Shown: positions 24,501 to 36,400 of the stretch, piece by piece
Numbering within the stretch: position 1 is the first letter of the stretch
Layout: each line of letters opens with the position of its first letter
Source: Dipteris shenzhenensis
Taxonomy: Eukaryota > Polypodiophyta > Polypodiopsida > Gleicheniales
Length of the DNA: 64,000 nt
NCBI GenBank assembly: GCA_047967505.1
Contig: CM106541.1
Direction: 5' to 3' (one strand)
Notes under the pieces: model-generated
The model's database searches: none
Seen by the model: only the letters and a program-made list of their open reading frames with translations
What the model was told of the DNA's origin: nothing
Position numbers and translations under genes: made by a program

Positions 24501-25581
24501 TTGAAGCTTGGCCTTGTGTCTTTAATATGCTTCCATGCAGGAGAGTCTGTGGGAGTTCTCCACTTGCCATCGGTTGATCGATGGGAGGAATGCCATGACA
24601 TGAGCTCTGCAATGGATTTGCACTTGAACATATGTTGGATGCGAGGGATTATGGGAAAATGTCACAAAACCTTACGAGGCACGTCCAAAGTTTTGAGATC
24701 TGCTCTATATCTTGCCTTTCCACAAGTAGGGTACTCTCTTGCATCCTTATGTAGTCCACGAAACAAAACACAATCGTTGACACATGCATGGATGCGCTTG
24801 TAATCTAATCCTCCAAGAGAGGTCACATGTTTCCTTGCCATATCTCTTGCGGTCGGTAATTTATTCTCCCTTGGAAGTATTTTACACAATAGCCTACATG
24901 TGAAGACCATAAATGAGGAAAAGCATTCGAGTAATTGACCCACTAGCATAATTCACCATGTTTGTAAAATAGACTTTAAAGCTTACTTGAGTAATGCAAG
25001 TTTAGTAACTCAAGGGAGGCACGTAGAATAGAGAATGTGCACCCCTCAAATAGTGGAGTCGATGCTGTGGTAAAAAGATCACCCTAGTCCATGCTATCAT
25101 CCCTCCCTTTGGATTGATGGACATATAAATCCCGCACCATATCATCAAACACCTCCTCCTCCACGGCTTCATGAGGTAATGGCGGAGGGCTACTATCACC
25201 ATCACTCCATGCATCTGTAACGGTCCCTCCTGAAGATCCCACCTCATATCACCGACGCTTCGCCTCCTCATGACGAGCATAGGGCAACATATGCAAGTGT
25301 GGCACTGCATCCTGTATCAATTTAAAACAGGATCATAACTCAAACATATGAACTCCCATAGGTATCTCAATCAACCTTAACTCTTTGACACTTACCATGT
25401 TTATGGTTGCATCCCATTCTCCATACTTTGAGATGTGATTGAGTGTAATCCTGCATGCACGATACATGTTTCCTCGACATCGATCACACATACATTTGAT
25501 TTTTTGCTCCAACCACATTTTGCGATGGTGGATACGGAGGGATTCATCCTCACCGGAGCTACTTGTTGAAGATGAAGACAT
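21560..25581 (-). pseudogene. CACTA TNPD transposase (tnp2), degraded
   Basis: It starts MSSSSTSSSGEDESL at 25581. Family blocks follow down the minus strand: a C-x2-C element (KCMCDRCRGN); an FDDMVRDLYVH/LFEGCTFSILRASLEL segment; the tnp2 core with GGLDYKRIHACVNDCVLFRG and YPTCGKARY; GLGMDCVNPF with SYSVWPVILVYYNL; a Cys-rich YHACPVCG block; HHIGPNHLLDPMHIFKN-like sequence; a DUF4218-like block (LIVHLVDEIAICGTIHARW); and a DUF4216-like C-terminal domain with an acidic tail. Introns may account for some gaps, but in-frame stops (for example TAG in place of CAG near 25085) show decay. It is convergent with TNPA-1 and divergent from TNPA-2. It would cut and join the element ends. Confidence 0.87.
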
Positions 25582-25639
25582 CTTACAAACAAACAACCCA
25601 AAAAAATTTGCTTTTCTTCAAATATTTAATTTTAAATCT

Positions 25640-26340
25640 TTGTGGCACTTCTAAAGACACATCTAAAACTACATCTATATGTTCTATGGTGCACATCTAT
25701 AGGCGCGTCTAAAACCGCATCTGCTCTATGTAATTAGACGTGCAATTACACATGTATTTAGACACATGTATAGATGTGCCATTAGATGCACTTATAGACA
25801 CGGTTTTCAAATCTACTTTTAGCGCGCTCGCTTTGCTTTTCTTCACATAAGTTTCACGCGGCTTGCTTACTTTGCTATTAAAAAATCCATAGTTTGACAC
25901 TTAAGAGGAAGGAACCCACACTTACTTCCAGGCTTAAAGGAGAAGAGGGTGAACAAGGAAGAGAAGCAACTTTGAAGAAGGACAAGAAGCTTCCATACCT
26001 CTATCCAAGGTAAGTCTCTTTACGATTGATCTTCTTTGGAAGTTACTCTCTTTGGATTCGTCCTTTGTCGTATCCAATAAACGAATGATTTTGGTATCAG
26101 TGTTACGCTTTTGTGTTGGGCGCATCTCCTTTTTCACTTTTGAGAATAGTCCATCTGTCGGAGCGCGTCTATGGATGCGTCTCAAAGCGCATCTAAAACC
26201 ACATCTACAAGCACATCTAAAGACACGTCTACTCTATTTTCAGAAACAGATAGCAGTGTCTATAGATGTGCTGATATGCGCAAAAATAGATGCGCTTCTC
26301 AGATGCATCTGTAGATGCGCTCCGACAGTTTTAGACCCGA
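25640..26340. promoter_or_regulatory. Divergent intergenic region with AGATGCGTCT repeat clusters
   Basis: Two clusters (25650-25810 and 26155-26330) of AGACGCATCT, CACATCTA and AGATGCGCT variants lie between the TNPD start and TNPA-2. This is where a shared promoter and binding sites for the element's own proteins would be expected. A pyrimidine-rich run (26345-26560) follows, leading into TNPA-2. Confidence 0.5.
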
Positions 26341-26613
26341 CCCTTTGTGTCCCTTCTCTTCTCTTCCCTTCCCTTCCCTTCTCTTCTCTTCCCTTCCCTT
26401 CCCTTTCCTTTCCTTTCTCTTTCCTCTTCCCTTGCCCTTTCTCTTTCCACTTCCACTTCAAAGAAAAAGTTTTGCCTATCTTTTCTTCTCTCTTTTCCTA
26501 TATTTTCCTCTCTTTTATCCCTCTCTTTTTGTGGTAATTTTTCTCTCTTTTTCTCTTCTTTTTCTCTTCTCAGCTCATCAGTAATCCTCTTTTTTTCTTT
26601 TTTCCAGTTCATC

Positions 26614-28339
26614 ATGTGGCTAGGAAGCTCTTCGTGCTCACCTGATCTCTGGGAGACCATTTTTAGGGAGGTATATAACCTTTTAGGGCACCCTCCCAGT
26701 CTTGCGGAGTTATACGGCTACATGACGGGTACTCTAAACACCCTTAGGACTCCGTACTATAGACTCCAAACCACCCCAACCCCACATCAACTAAGATTAC
26801 CCCAGCGGAGTCAGCACAGCCCAGCCGACTACACAATCGAGCCCCTTCCCTCATGCCGTCTTATGCCCCTTCCCCCATGCCATCAGGAGGTCCTTCTATC
26901 TCACAGAGCCATCGGCGTACTCCTATGCAATCGAGACTTCGTTCTCTAGCTACGAGTGGTCCACGTAGTCTCATGCAGTCTCCAGCTACGAGTGGCCAGC
27001 GTACTAGCTTGAAACGACACGGTAGTAGGCATAGTAGCAGGGAGAGCGGTGGGGGATGCATGGCATAGTGCTTTGGGAGGGGTCGTGGTGGGGACGATGA
27101 TGATTTATATGATTTAGACGTGCCTCTGGGTGATGGTACGATCTTCTATGGCATCACTCAGACAGGAGGCATCTTGATGGATGCACAGGGGAAGGACATC
27201 ATGGCCTTCATGCGCTTTGTAATTGCTAACAATGACAAAGATTGCTTTATCCACTACAAAGACCAACCAAAGAGGTTGGCTAATGAGACCCTCGTTGCTG
27301 TTCGCTCTAGGTATCCTAACCCCCCCAATCTTTAGTTCATAGATAAATGGACCAAGTCAAAGATTGTTACGATACTTGGCAATAAAAGATCTTCGCTTAA
27401 GAGGCAGGCACTAGCGGAGCTTGCCAGGCTCAAGGGAGGTCAACCACCAAGGGGCCGTCGCACACCACTCACAAGCATGAGTGGAAGAAAGCAATGAAGT
27501 CAGTGAGGGGGGACCCGAGTCTACAGCACGTGGAGGCACGAAGGATCCAGATGGAGCAATATGGATGCGTGCCTTTTGGAGTAGGGGGTGTTGAATCATG
27601 GGAGGCCCAATTTCTAAATATCAATCTCAAATTATATTGCTTATGTAGTTTATTAGGAGGTTCTTTCTTTGTACTAACCCCTCTGCAAATTGTGTCGTCT
27701 TGTAGCTTGATTTCGTGGGCAGATACCCTACTCCTATCAAGACAGCCTACCACCGCCACCATCGTAGAGGAGATACATGGAAGCACTTCTATCATGACAT
27801 GTTGAATACTGAGGAGCAGTATATCCGGGCTATTGTAGCGACTCCCAAGGTATATGAAAGTAATTAAATAATGTCAATATTATAAGTAAAGATTTGATTT
27901 TTCATACATCGATATATGTTGTCCCTTGTTTACAAGCCCTTGCACAAGAAGATGAGAAAGAAGACGAGGAAGGAGGCGGAGAAGGGAGCGTGGAAGGGAG
28001 TGAGGACATGGACAACTTAGATTAGCTGTAGAAGTAGTGCTAGCTACCTGTCGAGATAGCCTAACATCGCCACCATCGTAGAGGAGATACATGGAAGTAC
28101 TTCTATTATGATGGGTTGATTACTGAGGAGTAGTATATCCGGGCTATTGGAGCAGCCCCCGAGGTATTTGAAAGTAATTGAATAATGTCAATATTATAAG
28201 TAAAGATTTGATTTTTCATACATTGATATATGTTGTCCTTTGTTTACAGGCCCTTGCACAAGAAGACGAGGAAGGAGGCGGAGAAGGGAGCGCAGAAGGG
28301 AGTGTGGAAGGGAGCGAGGATGTGGAGAACTTAGATTAG
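26614..28339 (+). pseudogene. Second TNPA-like CACTA gene, broken
   Basis: From MWLGSSSCSPDLWETIF the frame runs through a Pro/Ser/Gln-rich region and shifts near 26850. It continues (from 27120) as GITQTGGILMDAQGKDIMAF, then LVAVRSRYPNPPNL followed by TAG, a basic segment (KRSSLKRQALAELARLKGG), and exons with TWKHFYHDM...EEQYIRAI and an acidic tail. The YPNPPN word and general plan match the TNPA-like gene at 19604, but the sequences are distant, so two CACTA lineages may be mixed here. The last exons are present twice (27743-28047 and 28055-28358). Confidence 0.6.
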
Positions 28340-28358
28340 CCATAGAAGTAGTGCTAGC
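27743..28358 (+). repeat. Tandem duplication of the TNPA-2 3' exons
   Basis: About 305 bp, starting near CACCGCCACCATCGTAGAGG and ending near GTAGTGCTAGCTAC, occurs twice in a row with few differences. Each copy holds an exon end, an intron with TAATGTCAATATTATAAGTA, and an acidic last exon ending LD-stop. Confidence 0.85.
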
Positions 28359-28560
28359 TACTCTTTTTTGTACTTAAAGCCACTGGCTTGGCTTCGTGCC
28401 TCTTGTATATACACTCCTCTTATTTTTTGTACTTGAAGCCACATGACGTGGCTTAGCTTCATGCTATATGTACATACAAGTACTTTTTGAGCTTTCAATT
28501 TTCTTGTGCAATGTTCTATCAATTAATGCCTTGTGAACTAAAAGTTTTGGAGTTGTAATG
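28359..28560. other. AT-rich flank with a short direct repeat
   Basis: TTTTTTGTACTT(A/G)AAGCCAC is found at about 28365 and 28426. The rest is AT-rich. No CACTA terminus (TAGTG with matching inverted repeat) was recognised here. Confidence 0.4.
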
Positions 28561-28570
28561 TTTTATTTGG

Positions 28571-29473
28571 AATTGTAATACGGAGTAACATTGTTTTGTA
28601 TGAGGGGAGTATATTGTAGATTTGGAGATACATTGCTGCTTTTCCCAAAAGTTAAGTAACCGGTGGACTAAAGGTTGTGCACACGATCAGGAAGACAGTA
28701 GGAGAATACATCGACTCCCAGTTGAGTAGGTGTGGAGAAATTGCCTCGATCGAGCCCCATCAAGCCCAAAGCATTGAGTGATGACTCTACGCCCGTATTA
28801 TTGAATCCACATCCAAAAACAGTCTCCGTCAATTGAAACGGTGACCCTTTGGCAGTCGGGATGGTCAGGGTCTCTGTTGAAAGGAAACCTGCGCTGTTGC
28901 TGTTATCTCCATAAGTGACGCCATAAACGCACTGGTCGGTCGTGGAGCATGCCACGGCAATGCTTGCATCGCTGATGCAAGCATTACACGCGGATTGAGC
29001 TGGATCGAAGATGGGATCGCGGCTCTGCGTCCCGCATTGCAAGCAGGGCTCGCACTGCACCCACAACAATTCGCTTCCTGTATCAATGATAACGGCTATC
29101 TCCTTGGCGGGGGAACCCAGCTGCAAGACGGCAAAGTAGAATTCTGTGCGAGGTCAAGCGTAAGTCGACAATCGAGGGCGGGGAGAGCCGGGGGGGGTTA
29201 TGTGGTGGAAGACGGGGAAGCTGGCAGTCATATAGGAGTTTTGGAGGAGTTGGAGCTGGGGGAGGGCAAGAAGGCTAGAAGCTAGAGAAGGGAGGAGGAG
29301 GAGGAGTAGGGAGGAGGAAGAGGAGGAGGAGGAGGAGAGGAGGGAGGAGCTGGGGCGTGCGGCATGGTGGGTGAGAGCCAGGGAAGGTGCAATGCAGATG
29401 AGGGAAGATGGAAGGAGGGATGCTGAGTATAAGAGGAGGGGACCAGTCGGTTGACCATGGGGAGTTGCTTGGA

Positions 29474-29520
<47 letters not shown>

Positions 29521-29560
29521 GGAGAGAGAGAGAAGAGTAGATCAGGACTGAGGAGTTCAA
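28571..29560 (-). pseudogene. Nepenthesin-type A1 aspartic protease fragment
   Basis: Read down from 29560, a secretory-type N-terminus (MNSSVLIYSS, then a Ser-Leu run coded by a GA/CT microsatellite) is followed by a pro-region in another frame. The catalytic block VIIDTGSELLWVQCEPCLQC, then VYGVTYGDNS, TVFGCGFNNTG and FSYCLPDR, is the N-terminal lobe of plant A1 proteases with the first catalytic Asp. A TAG at about 28669 stops the main frame. The same frame beyond it reads STGYLTFGKSSN and LQYTPLIQNN, exactly what the family has next, then ends at TAA near 28571. An in-frame TGA also lies just upstream of the EFYFAVLQLG block. The second lobe, with the second catalytic Asp, is missing, so this is a broken 5' fragment. 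Confidence 0.85.
29475..29535. repeat. GA microsatellite inside the protease signal-peptide region
   Basis: An almost pure (GA)n run of about 60 bp. On the minus strand it encodes the alternating Ser-Leu stretch of the presumed signal peptide. Confidence 0.9.
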
Positions 29561-31136
29561 GAGGCTGGCAAAGCGCGTTGCTATAGGAAGTTCCGATAGG
29601 AAGTTCTACTTTGATAGATTGCTAGAAGAATCGTGAAAGTAACGTGAAGCGAGGTCGATGGAAAGATTGCTTCAGATAATGAGACCGGTAGATTTCAAAA
29701 TGCAGCGAGGTGAAATAAATCTGTGCATGGTTCTTGGTTGTAGTCTCGACTTTCATTCTCGTTTGGATACCATGTTTGAAATCAATCTGTGCATGGTAAT
29801 AGGTATGATTCAGAAGTTTTATACTTTGTCGTCTTCTAGTTCTTCTCGTTATTATTTCTTCATTTTTGGATGGATGAGACTGCCCAATGCCCACGTTCCC
29901 CCGCTATTTCCACACGGCGAGAGCAAAATCTAATTTCTTGGAGATTCTTCTCAGCAAGCATATTTTAGTACCTCCACCGCCTCCCTATCAATCAGTCAAC
30001 CATGGCTGCCGCTCGGACGCTACCTCCCCAACGCACTTCACGGTCTCCTGTCGCCCGTCGCACCAACTATGGTATCACCATCCATCCACACACGCCTCTG
30101 CTCATTCCAATCAGTGCTACATCGATGATCAGAAAGGGTTAATTGGGGAAGTAAAGCTTGCTCTTCGTTGAGTAGATTGTGGACAGTGGATTTCGTTGTA
30201 ACTTGCTCCAATGCTTCCTTCCTCGCAGTGCGCCTGGGAATGCGAGAGCCAGCATTAATCACAGCAAAGAGTGCATAACATGTATATAGTATTACAGTAT
30301 AAATAACTTTACGAGCTTCCCCACTGTTCACACTTAAGCAGCTCAAATTCGATTTACGAGATCGACATCTGTAGGCCATCGGGGAGATAGTCATCGCGCC
30401 AAACAGAGAGCGACAATTCGTTCGATACCGCCAAGGCTGGTGCACGCTGGGTTCACACACATCCGCACCGGTGGACAAGTTGAAAAAAAGTCTCTCCTCC
30501 CATAGAAGCCCATGAAAGTGCAAAGTCACTCCTCCAATGAAATTCATAAGCCCATCAAAGTGCATTTCACACACGGGCGTTCGGCATCCCAAGCTTGCCC
30601 CTGCGCTGTGTCCGCCTCACTCCGCCAATCAAAAAATGATTCATGCGATAAAATCACCTCTTAAACCATTGACTAGATTCAAACACGTGATCGCGTAGTG
30701 ACCAGGCAACCTTACCACCAAGCCACTTATAATAGAGCGTATAGCTCACATTAAATAGCTATATTTCTATCCATCCGGTCGTGTGTGAAATGAAGATGGG
30801 ATGGGTGCCCATTCCATGCGGAGGGCCACTCCTTGGGAAGGGTTCAGCCATCCGTGGATGTGTGTGAACCCTGCCTTAGATCATGTCCTTTCAACGCATC
30901 TATATCGACACTCTCACTAACGTTGAGGTTGCATTGGGAGGATCTTATAATAACTTTTATTCATAATAACATTATTCTGCCTAGCTTAGTTTTCCACGTC
31001 TTTTGGAGCATATTCATAGTCTCAATTGAAATTCCCAATGAGTGTTCACAAGAGACATTTTTAGAGGGAGAAGGATTGAAACTCTTTTATGAATTGCTAC
31101 ATGTAAATTTCAAAAATCAATTAAACTATTGCCATT
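29561..31136. other. No recognisable gene; weak inverted repeat at 30440-30880
   Basis: A 184-codon minus-strand frame (30592-30038) lacks family motifs. GGGTTCACACACATCC near 30448 recurs inverted near 30855, and CATTTCACACACG near 30564 recurs inverted near 30782, so 30440-30880 may be a decayed foldback element. GAAAT(A/C)AATCTGTGCATGGT is directly repeated near 29712 and 29777. Confidence 0.45.
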
Positions 31137-31469
31137 AACACCTATTTCATTAATTTTGGACTCTTGCACTGTCCAAATTCATTTTGTGAGATAATTTTGG
31201 ATAAAACATTTCAAAAAAAGAGGCTCTTATAAAACAAAACATTGAGTCAAAAAGGAAGATTTTAAAAAATCAAATTAGAAAAAATGACGTGAGATGTTAT
31301 TAAAACTAGAGTACATTAAAAATAGAGTACATCACATTGTTAAAAGAGACAAAAAGTAAGATTTTAAAAAATCAAATTAGAAAAAATGGCATGACATGTT
31401 ATGAAAACTAGAGTACATTTCAAAAAGAGCACATCACATTTGTAAAGAAGTAGATCATATTACTCAAAG

Positions 31470-31640
31470 CAGTATAGTGTTAAAAAACACCTTAATACAG
31501 TCTCTCTTACATCATCTTAACATCACATTTGTACAAGAAGTAGATCATATTACTCAAAGCCATATGGTGTCAAAAAACACCTTAATACAAAGCCATATGG
31601 TGTCAAAAAACACCTTAATATAGTCTCTTTTATCTAAGTC
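31470..31640. repeat. Hairpin direct repeats, right-arm copy
   Basis: This is the inverted counterpart of 5500-5690. Copies of CCATATGGTGTCAAAAAACA followed by CCTTAATA lie downstream of the 150-codon ORF. Confidence 0.75.
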
Positions 31641-32092
31641 TAGAAGATCTCATCATTGGTCTCTCTTATGTTCTCAACAACCCAATCTTTCACTGCCTCC
31701 ACAGCTGTATCCTCAACATAATTACATGCGAAGAAGAAATTTAAGCAATCACAAATTGTTTCTTTATAATTTCTCTGAGAGGCTCTTATTGTTCTCTCGG
31801 CATCCGCATCAAATCGCCCATGACGAGAGCTGCGATAACGCAGGTTACTTAAGAAGTCTAATAGATCTTGTCGTGCTTTTATCATACGTCTTAAAAGTCT
31901 TTCACTCTCTACTATCTTGAGAGTCTCCTCCCTCTCTGCGTGCCTTTGTGCAGCAAATTCCTCTCTCTCCATGTGTGTCAAAGGAGAACCTTGTCGAATT
32001 CTGGCCTCTCTCTGTGCTCCTTGGTCAACAATCCATTCTTTGAGATTGTTAATTCCGAACTCCACGTCTTCGACAATGCCAAGGACATCCAT
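31640..32092 (-). CDS. Conserved 150-aa protein of unknown function (right copy)
   Basis: Full-length counterpart of 5031-5483 with the same start and stop and a few substitutions (Ala-to-Val in WIVDQGAQ, VES in place of ADS, Asn in place of Lys near the C-terminus). The frame is intact although the neighbouring protease gene in this arm is broken, which argues for retained coding function or a very recent duplication. Family unknown; predicted helical and charged. Confidence 0.65.
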   Translation of the reverse strand: MDVLGIVEDVEFGINNLKEWIVDQGAQREARIRQGSPLTHMEREEFAAQRHAEREETLKIVESERLLRRMIKARQDLLDFLSNLRYRSSRHGRFDADAERTIRASQRNYKETICDCLNFFFACNYVEDTAVEAVKDWVVENIRETNDEIF

Positions 32093-32149
32093 GGGTGGGG
32101 AGATGATAAAGAAAGGGAGATGGACTACGATGCAAGAAAGAAGAGAGTG

Positions 32150-33375
32150 TCTGCGGAAGGACTACGATGGAAGAATACAAGTTAATGAGAAGCACTAGGA
32201 TGGATGAAAGAAGAGAGTGTTTGTGGAAGAACTAGGATAGAAGAATACTTGGTTATTAGGATGGATGAAAGAAGACTCTGAGAGTGTTTGCGGAAGGACT
32301 AGGATAGAAGAATACAAGTACTCAGAAGGACTAGGATGTAAGAAATAAGAGAGTGTTTCTGGAAGGACTACGATGGAAGAATACAAGTGCACTAAGGCAC
32401 GATGTGTTCACTATGATAAGGATAAGGGTTAGAATAAAGTGAGAGGCACGATATGTTCACTATGATAAGGATAAGGGTTGGAATAAAGCGAGTGGAGATT
32501 GAATGCTCTACTTTAAGTGAGTGGAGATGATAAGGATAAGGGTTGGAATAAAGTGAGAGAAGCATTGCGAATGCTCTACTTTAAGTGAGTGGAGACTGTC
32601 CAACTGAATAAAATTCTCATCACACATTCATATCATAAAATTGTGTGCATAAAGAAATATATTACAAATATTACATCATCACATATTCATATCAAAATTC
32701 TCATCACACAGGGATTTATTTCCAAATAATCACATCATCACACATTCATATCATAAAATTGTGTGCATGAAGAAATATATTACAAATATTACATCATCAC
32801 ATATTCATATCAAAATTCTCATCACACAGGGATTTATTTCCAAATAATCACATCATCACACATTCATATCATAAAATTGTGTGCATGAAGAAATATATTA
32901 CAAATATTACATCATCACATATTCATATCAAAATTCTCATCACACAGGGATTTATTTCCAAATAATCACATCATCACACATTCATATCATAAAATTGTGT
33001 GCATGAAGAAATATATTACAAATATTATATCATCACATATTCATATCAAAATTCTCATCACACAAGGATTTATTTCCAAATAATCACATCATCACACATT
33101 CATATCATAAAATTATGTGCATGAAGAAATATATTACAAATATTACATCATCACATATTCATATCAAAATTCTCATCACACAAGGATTTATTTCCAAATA
33201 ATCACATCATCACACATTCATATCATAAAATTGTGTGCATGAAGAAATATATTACAAATATTACATCATCACATATTCATATCAAAATTCTCATCACACA
33301 AGGATTTATTTCCAAATAATCACATCATCACACATTCATATCATAAAATTGTGTGCATAAAGAAATTATATAAAT
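32150..33375. repeat. VNTR tract of the right arm
   Basis: The 118-bp unit is repeated about 6.5 times; the word AAATTCTCATCACAC recurs at 32695, 32813, 32931, 33049, 33167 and 33285, exactly 118 bp apart. The 148-bp array (about 32150-32400) is contracted relative to the left arm. The duplicated CTCTACTTTAAGTGAGTGGA lies at about 32508 and 32573. Confidence 0.92.
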
Positions 33376-33453
33376 ATCATCAGATTATGCCACTTAAGTA
33401 ATAAGTCACAAATTGATGTATAATCAACAAAAACTACAAACACAACATCATAC

Positions 33454-36400
33454 ATGCATCACAACTCTTGTGATGCTTCTAGTGGAGACTGTGGCAACTC
33501 TTCTGATGCTTCCAATGGAGGCTATGGTGCTGTAGATGTACACTCGGTCTCTACTTCTTTTGTAGTATGTAGTGCTTTCGGAGTAGACTCAGTATCCTCT
33601 TCCTTAAATGCAAGCGGAGGCGGTGGCAACTCTTCTGATGCTTCTTGTGGAGGCTGTGGTGCTGTAGGTGTACACTGGGTCTCTACTTCCTTTGTAGTGT
33701 GCAGTGCTTTCATAGTAGACTCAGTCTCCTCTTCCTTAAAGGGAAGCTCTGATATTGCTTCAGTTGCATGTTGTATTCTAATGGCAGCAATTAGGTCTCG
33801 AATGATTTCAGCCCAAAACAATTGTATATCCTCCTCTGAATATTTGAGCTCCAAAGAGTCTTCCGATGAGATCTGTGGCTTAAGTGAGAAAATTTCTTTG
33901 AAAATCAACATGCAGTTGTAGGCAACTCTCCACCCACAACTATGCCCATCTTCCTGCTCTACTACTAAATGCTTTTGGAAGTCTACCGAGTCTTTGTACT
34001 GTCCTATTTCTCTGATAGCAAATACCAACTTCTCAATCGACCTGCTCATCGTGACATATTAAAAAAACTTAGTGTGTTTATCACATAAGGTACATAATAT
34101 AGAAGTAACAACAGATTAATAGAATACTTACGTTTGCATTGAGCCATGAAAGCCTGCAATCGAGTTAACAAACCAATAATAGTTGTCTTCAAGGTCCCAA
34201 ACCACCAGACTCCAATGTTCCCTACACGAATAATTAAGAACCATTATTATTTAACACAATGTTGCCATTATAAGATGAAAATAAAGGTTGCCATGATACT
34301 TACATCTCATGATATGCCATAAATAGGACTCGCACGCCATGTAAATGTAAAGGTTGTAACAATTTACAAACATCGGCTATTGTCTTTCTGCTATCGCTAA
34401 GTATAGGAGAAAGGAGGGAATCCAACATATACACACGATTTTGTACGACTCTACCAAATCGTGAGATAACTATACTGCACCAACAAATAAATGAATATTA
34501 GCTTATTAGATTTAATCAAAATATTGAATTATCAAGTAGAGAAAAAGTTTGTATCAAACCTGAGAATGGCCATCATAACGTTGTTATTGACCTCATTTGA
34601 AGCTCTAGAGAGAATTGAAATCTCCTCTCCCCCAAATTCAAGATACTGAGGTCTATGTTGAATCATAACCCTAACATTAAAAGAGCTTCCCAATTCTTCT
34701 AATGAAGCCATGTTTGTAGAGTTGAGGTCTTCTATCCTCTTTGACTCTTTGATGGCATTCCTTTCGCAATCAATGATTGCTCGAATGGTACATGTTATAA
34801 ATGCATAGAGATGCAAATCCGTATATGTTGACAGTGTGGTGTCATTTTGTATCTCAAAAATTTGACCAAAGTACCAAAAAGCAATTGTAGCCCACCCTCC
34901 ATCCACAATTATAGATGTGGCTATTCTCTTGATGTGATACCTGACATGTTATATACTCTATTTGTTGTGCCAAGTCACATTGCTGCATTACTATGTTGAT
35001 AGCACCTACTAACTTTCGAGCTGATCTGCACATCAAAACATATAACAACAGTGAATATGTGCATTGCATATCAATCTACATGTCAAGAAGTGACAACAAG
35101 TGTAGTCTATACTTACTCTAACACATTGCCATGGACGGATGTCATTGAGTTGGCAAAGAAGCACTTCTTCGCAAGGATGTCCACGACTACCAGACTCCAA
35201 TGTGAGCTGCATTATCAATAAAGAATAATTACTGTGTTTGAGACAATTCTAGCAATGCAATAGAAAAAACAAGTAGGGTTTGATGCTTACTTCTCATAAT
35301 ATGCTGTAAAGATAACTCGTGCGTCATTCATAGGAACGTGCTTCAACCACTTGCAAACATTCTCTATGGTTTCTTCTTTGTTGCTAAGCACTTCCGAAAT
35401 ACGAGGATCGAGCATATATGAAACGCTTTGTATATTTTGTGGAAAATTTGCTATAACATTACTATATTAAAAAAAAAGGTATTAGCTTCTTGGGTTTAAT
35501 CAAAATAAGCAAAGTATAAAGCCAAGGAAAAGGCTGCATCAAACGTGAGGATGGTTGTAATGACTTTGACATTAACCTCATTCTTAGGATTTGAGAGGAT
35601 TGAAATCTCTTCTTCACCAAATTCAAAAAAATGAGGTTGTTGTCGAATTAACAACATAGTAGTGAATGAACTTCCAATCTGCTCCAATAGATTCATATTT
35701 TCATGACTCATCTTATTGAGGGAGTATTCTACATCGTATTCTTCTTCACTTGCTATGTCCTCCACATCCTCCTTCTGCCATAAAAATATAAAAAAGTTAT
35801 GCGATGTACACATCCCAAATAAAGGCTTAAACAAGCAGATAAGGTTTCATACATGCTTTCATTAGAGTGAGTCTCTCCTCTGCTTGGAGCAAAAATTTAA
35901 AAAGGTTTCATACATGCTTTCATTAGAGTGAGTCTCTCCTCCTCTCGGATGAAAATTTTAAAAAGTTATGAGATTTACACATCCCAAATAAAAATAATGG
36001 TTTAAATAATCATAGAAGTATAAAGATAGCATGCTTTCATTAGACAAGTTATGAGATTTACACATCCCAAATAAAAATAATGGTTTAAATAATCATAAAA
36101 GTATAAAGATAGCATGCTTTCATTAGACTCAGTCTCTTCTCCTCTTGGAAGAAAATATAAAAAAGTTATGAGATTTACACATCCCAATTAAAGGCTGGAA
36201 CAAGCATACAAGTATAAAGATAAGGTTTTATACATGCTGCAATGTAGTCATATTTTCATGTTGTTTCCCAATGGTAGTAATTAGATGCTGAATACTCTCA
36301 GCCCGAAATGCTAGCAGATCAGCTTCTGTATATGATTCCATTTTGACTGGTAACTCCAAATCAAAAATCTCTCTAAGAAATAACATGCAATTGTAGGCAA

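Noticed and set aside
30038-30592. 184-codon minus-strand frame
   Set aside because: No family motif, odd composition, and it overlaps an inverted-repeat tract; treated as chance.
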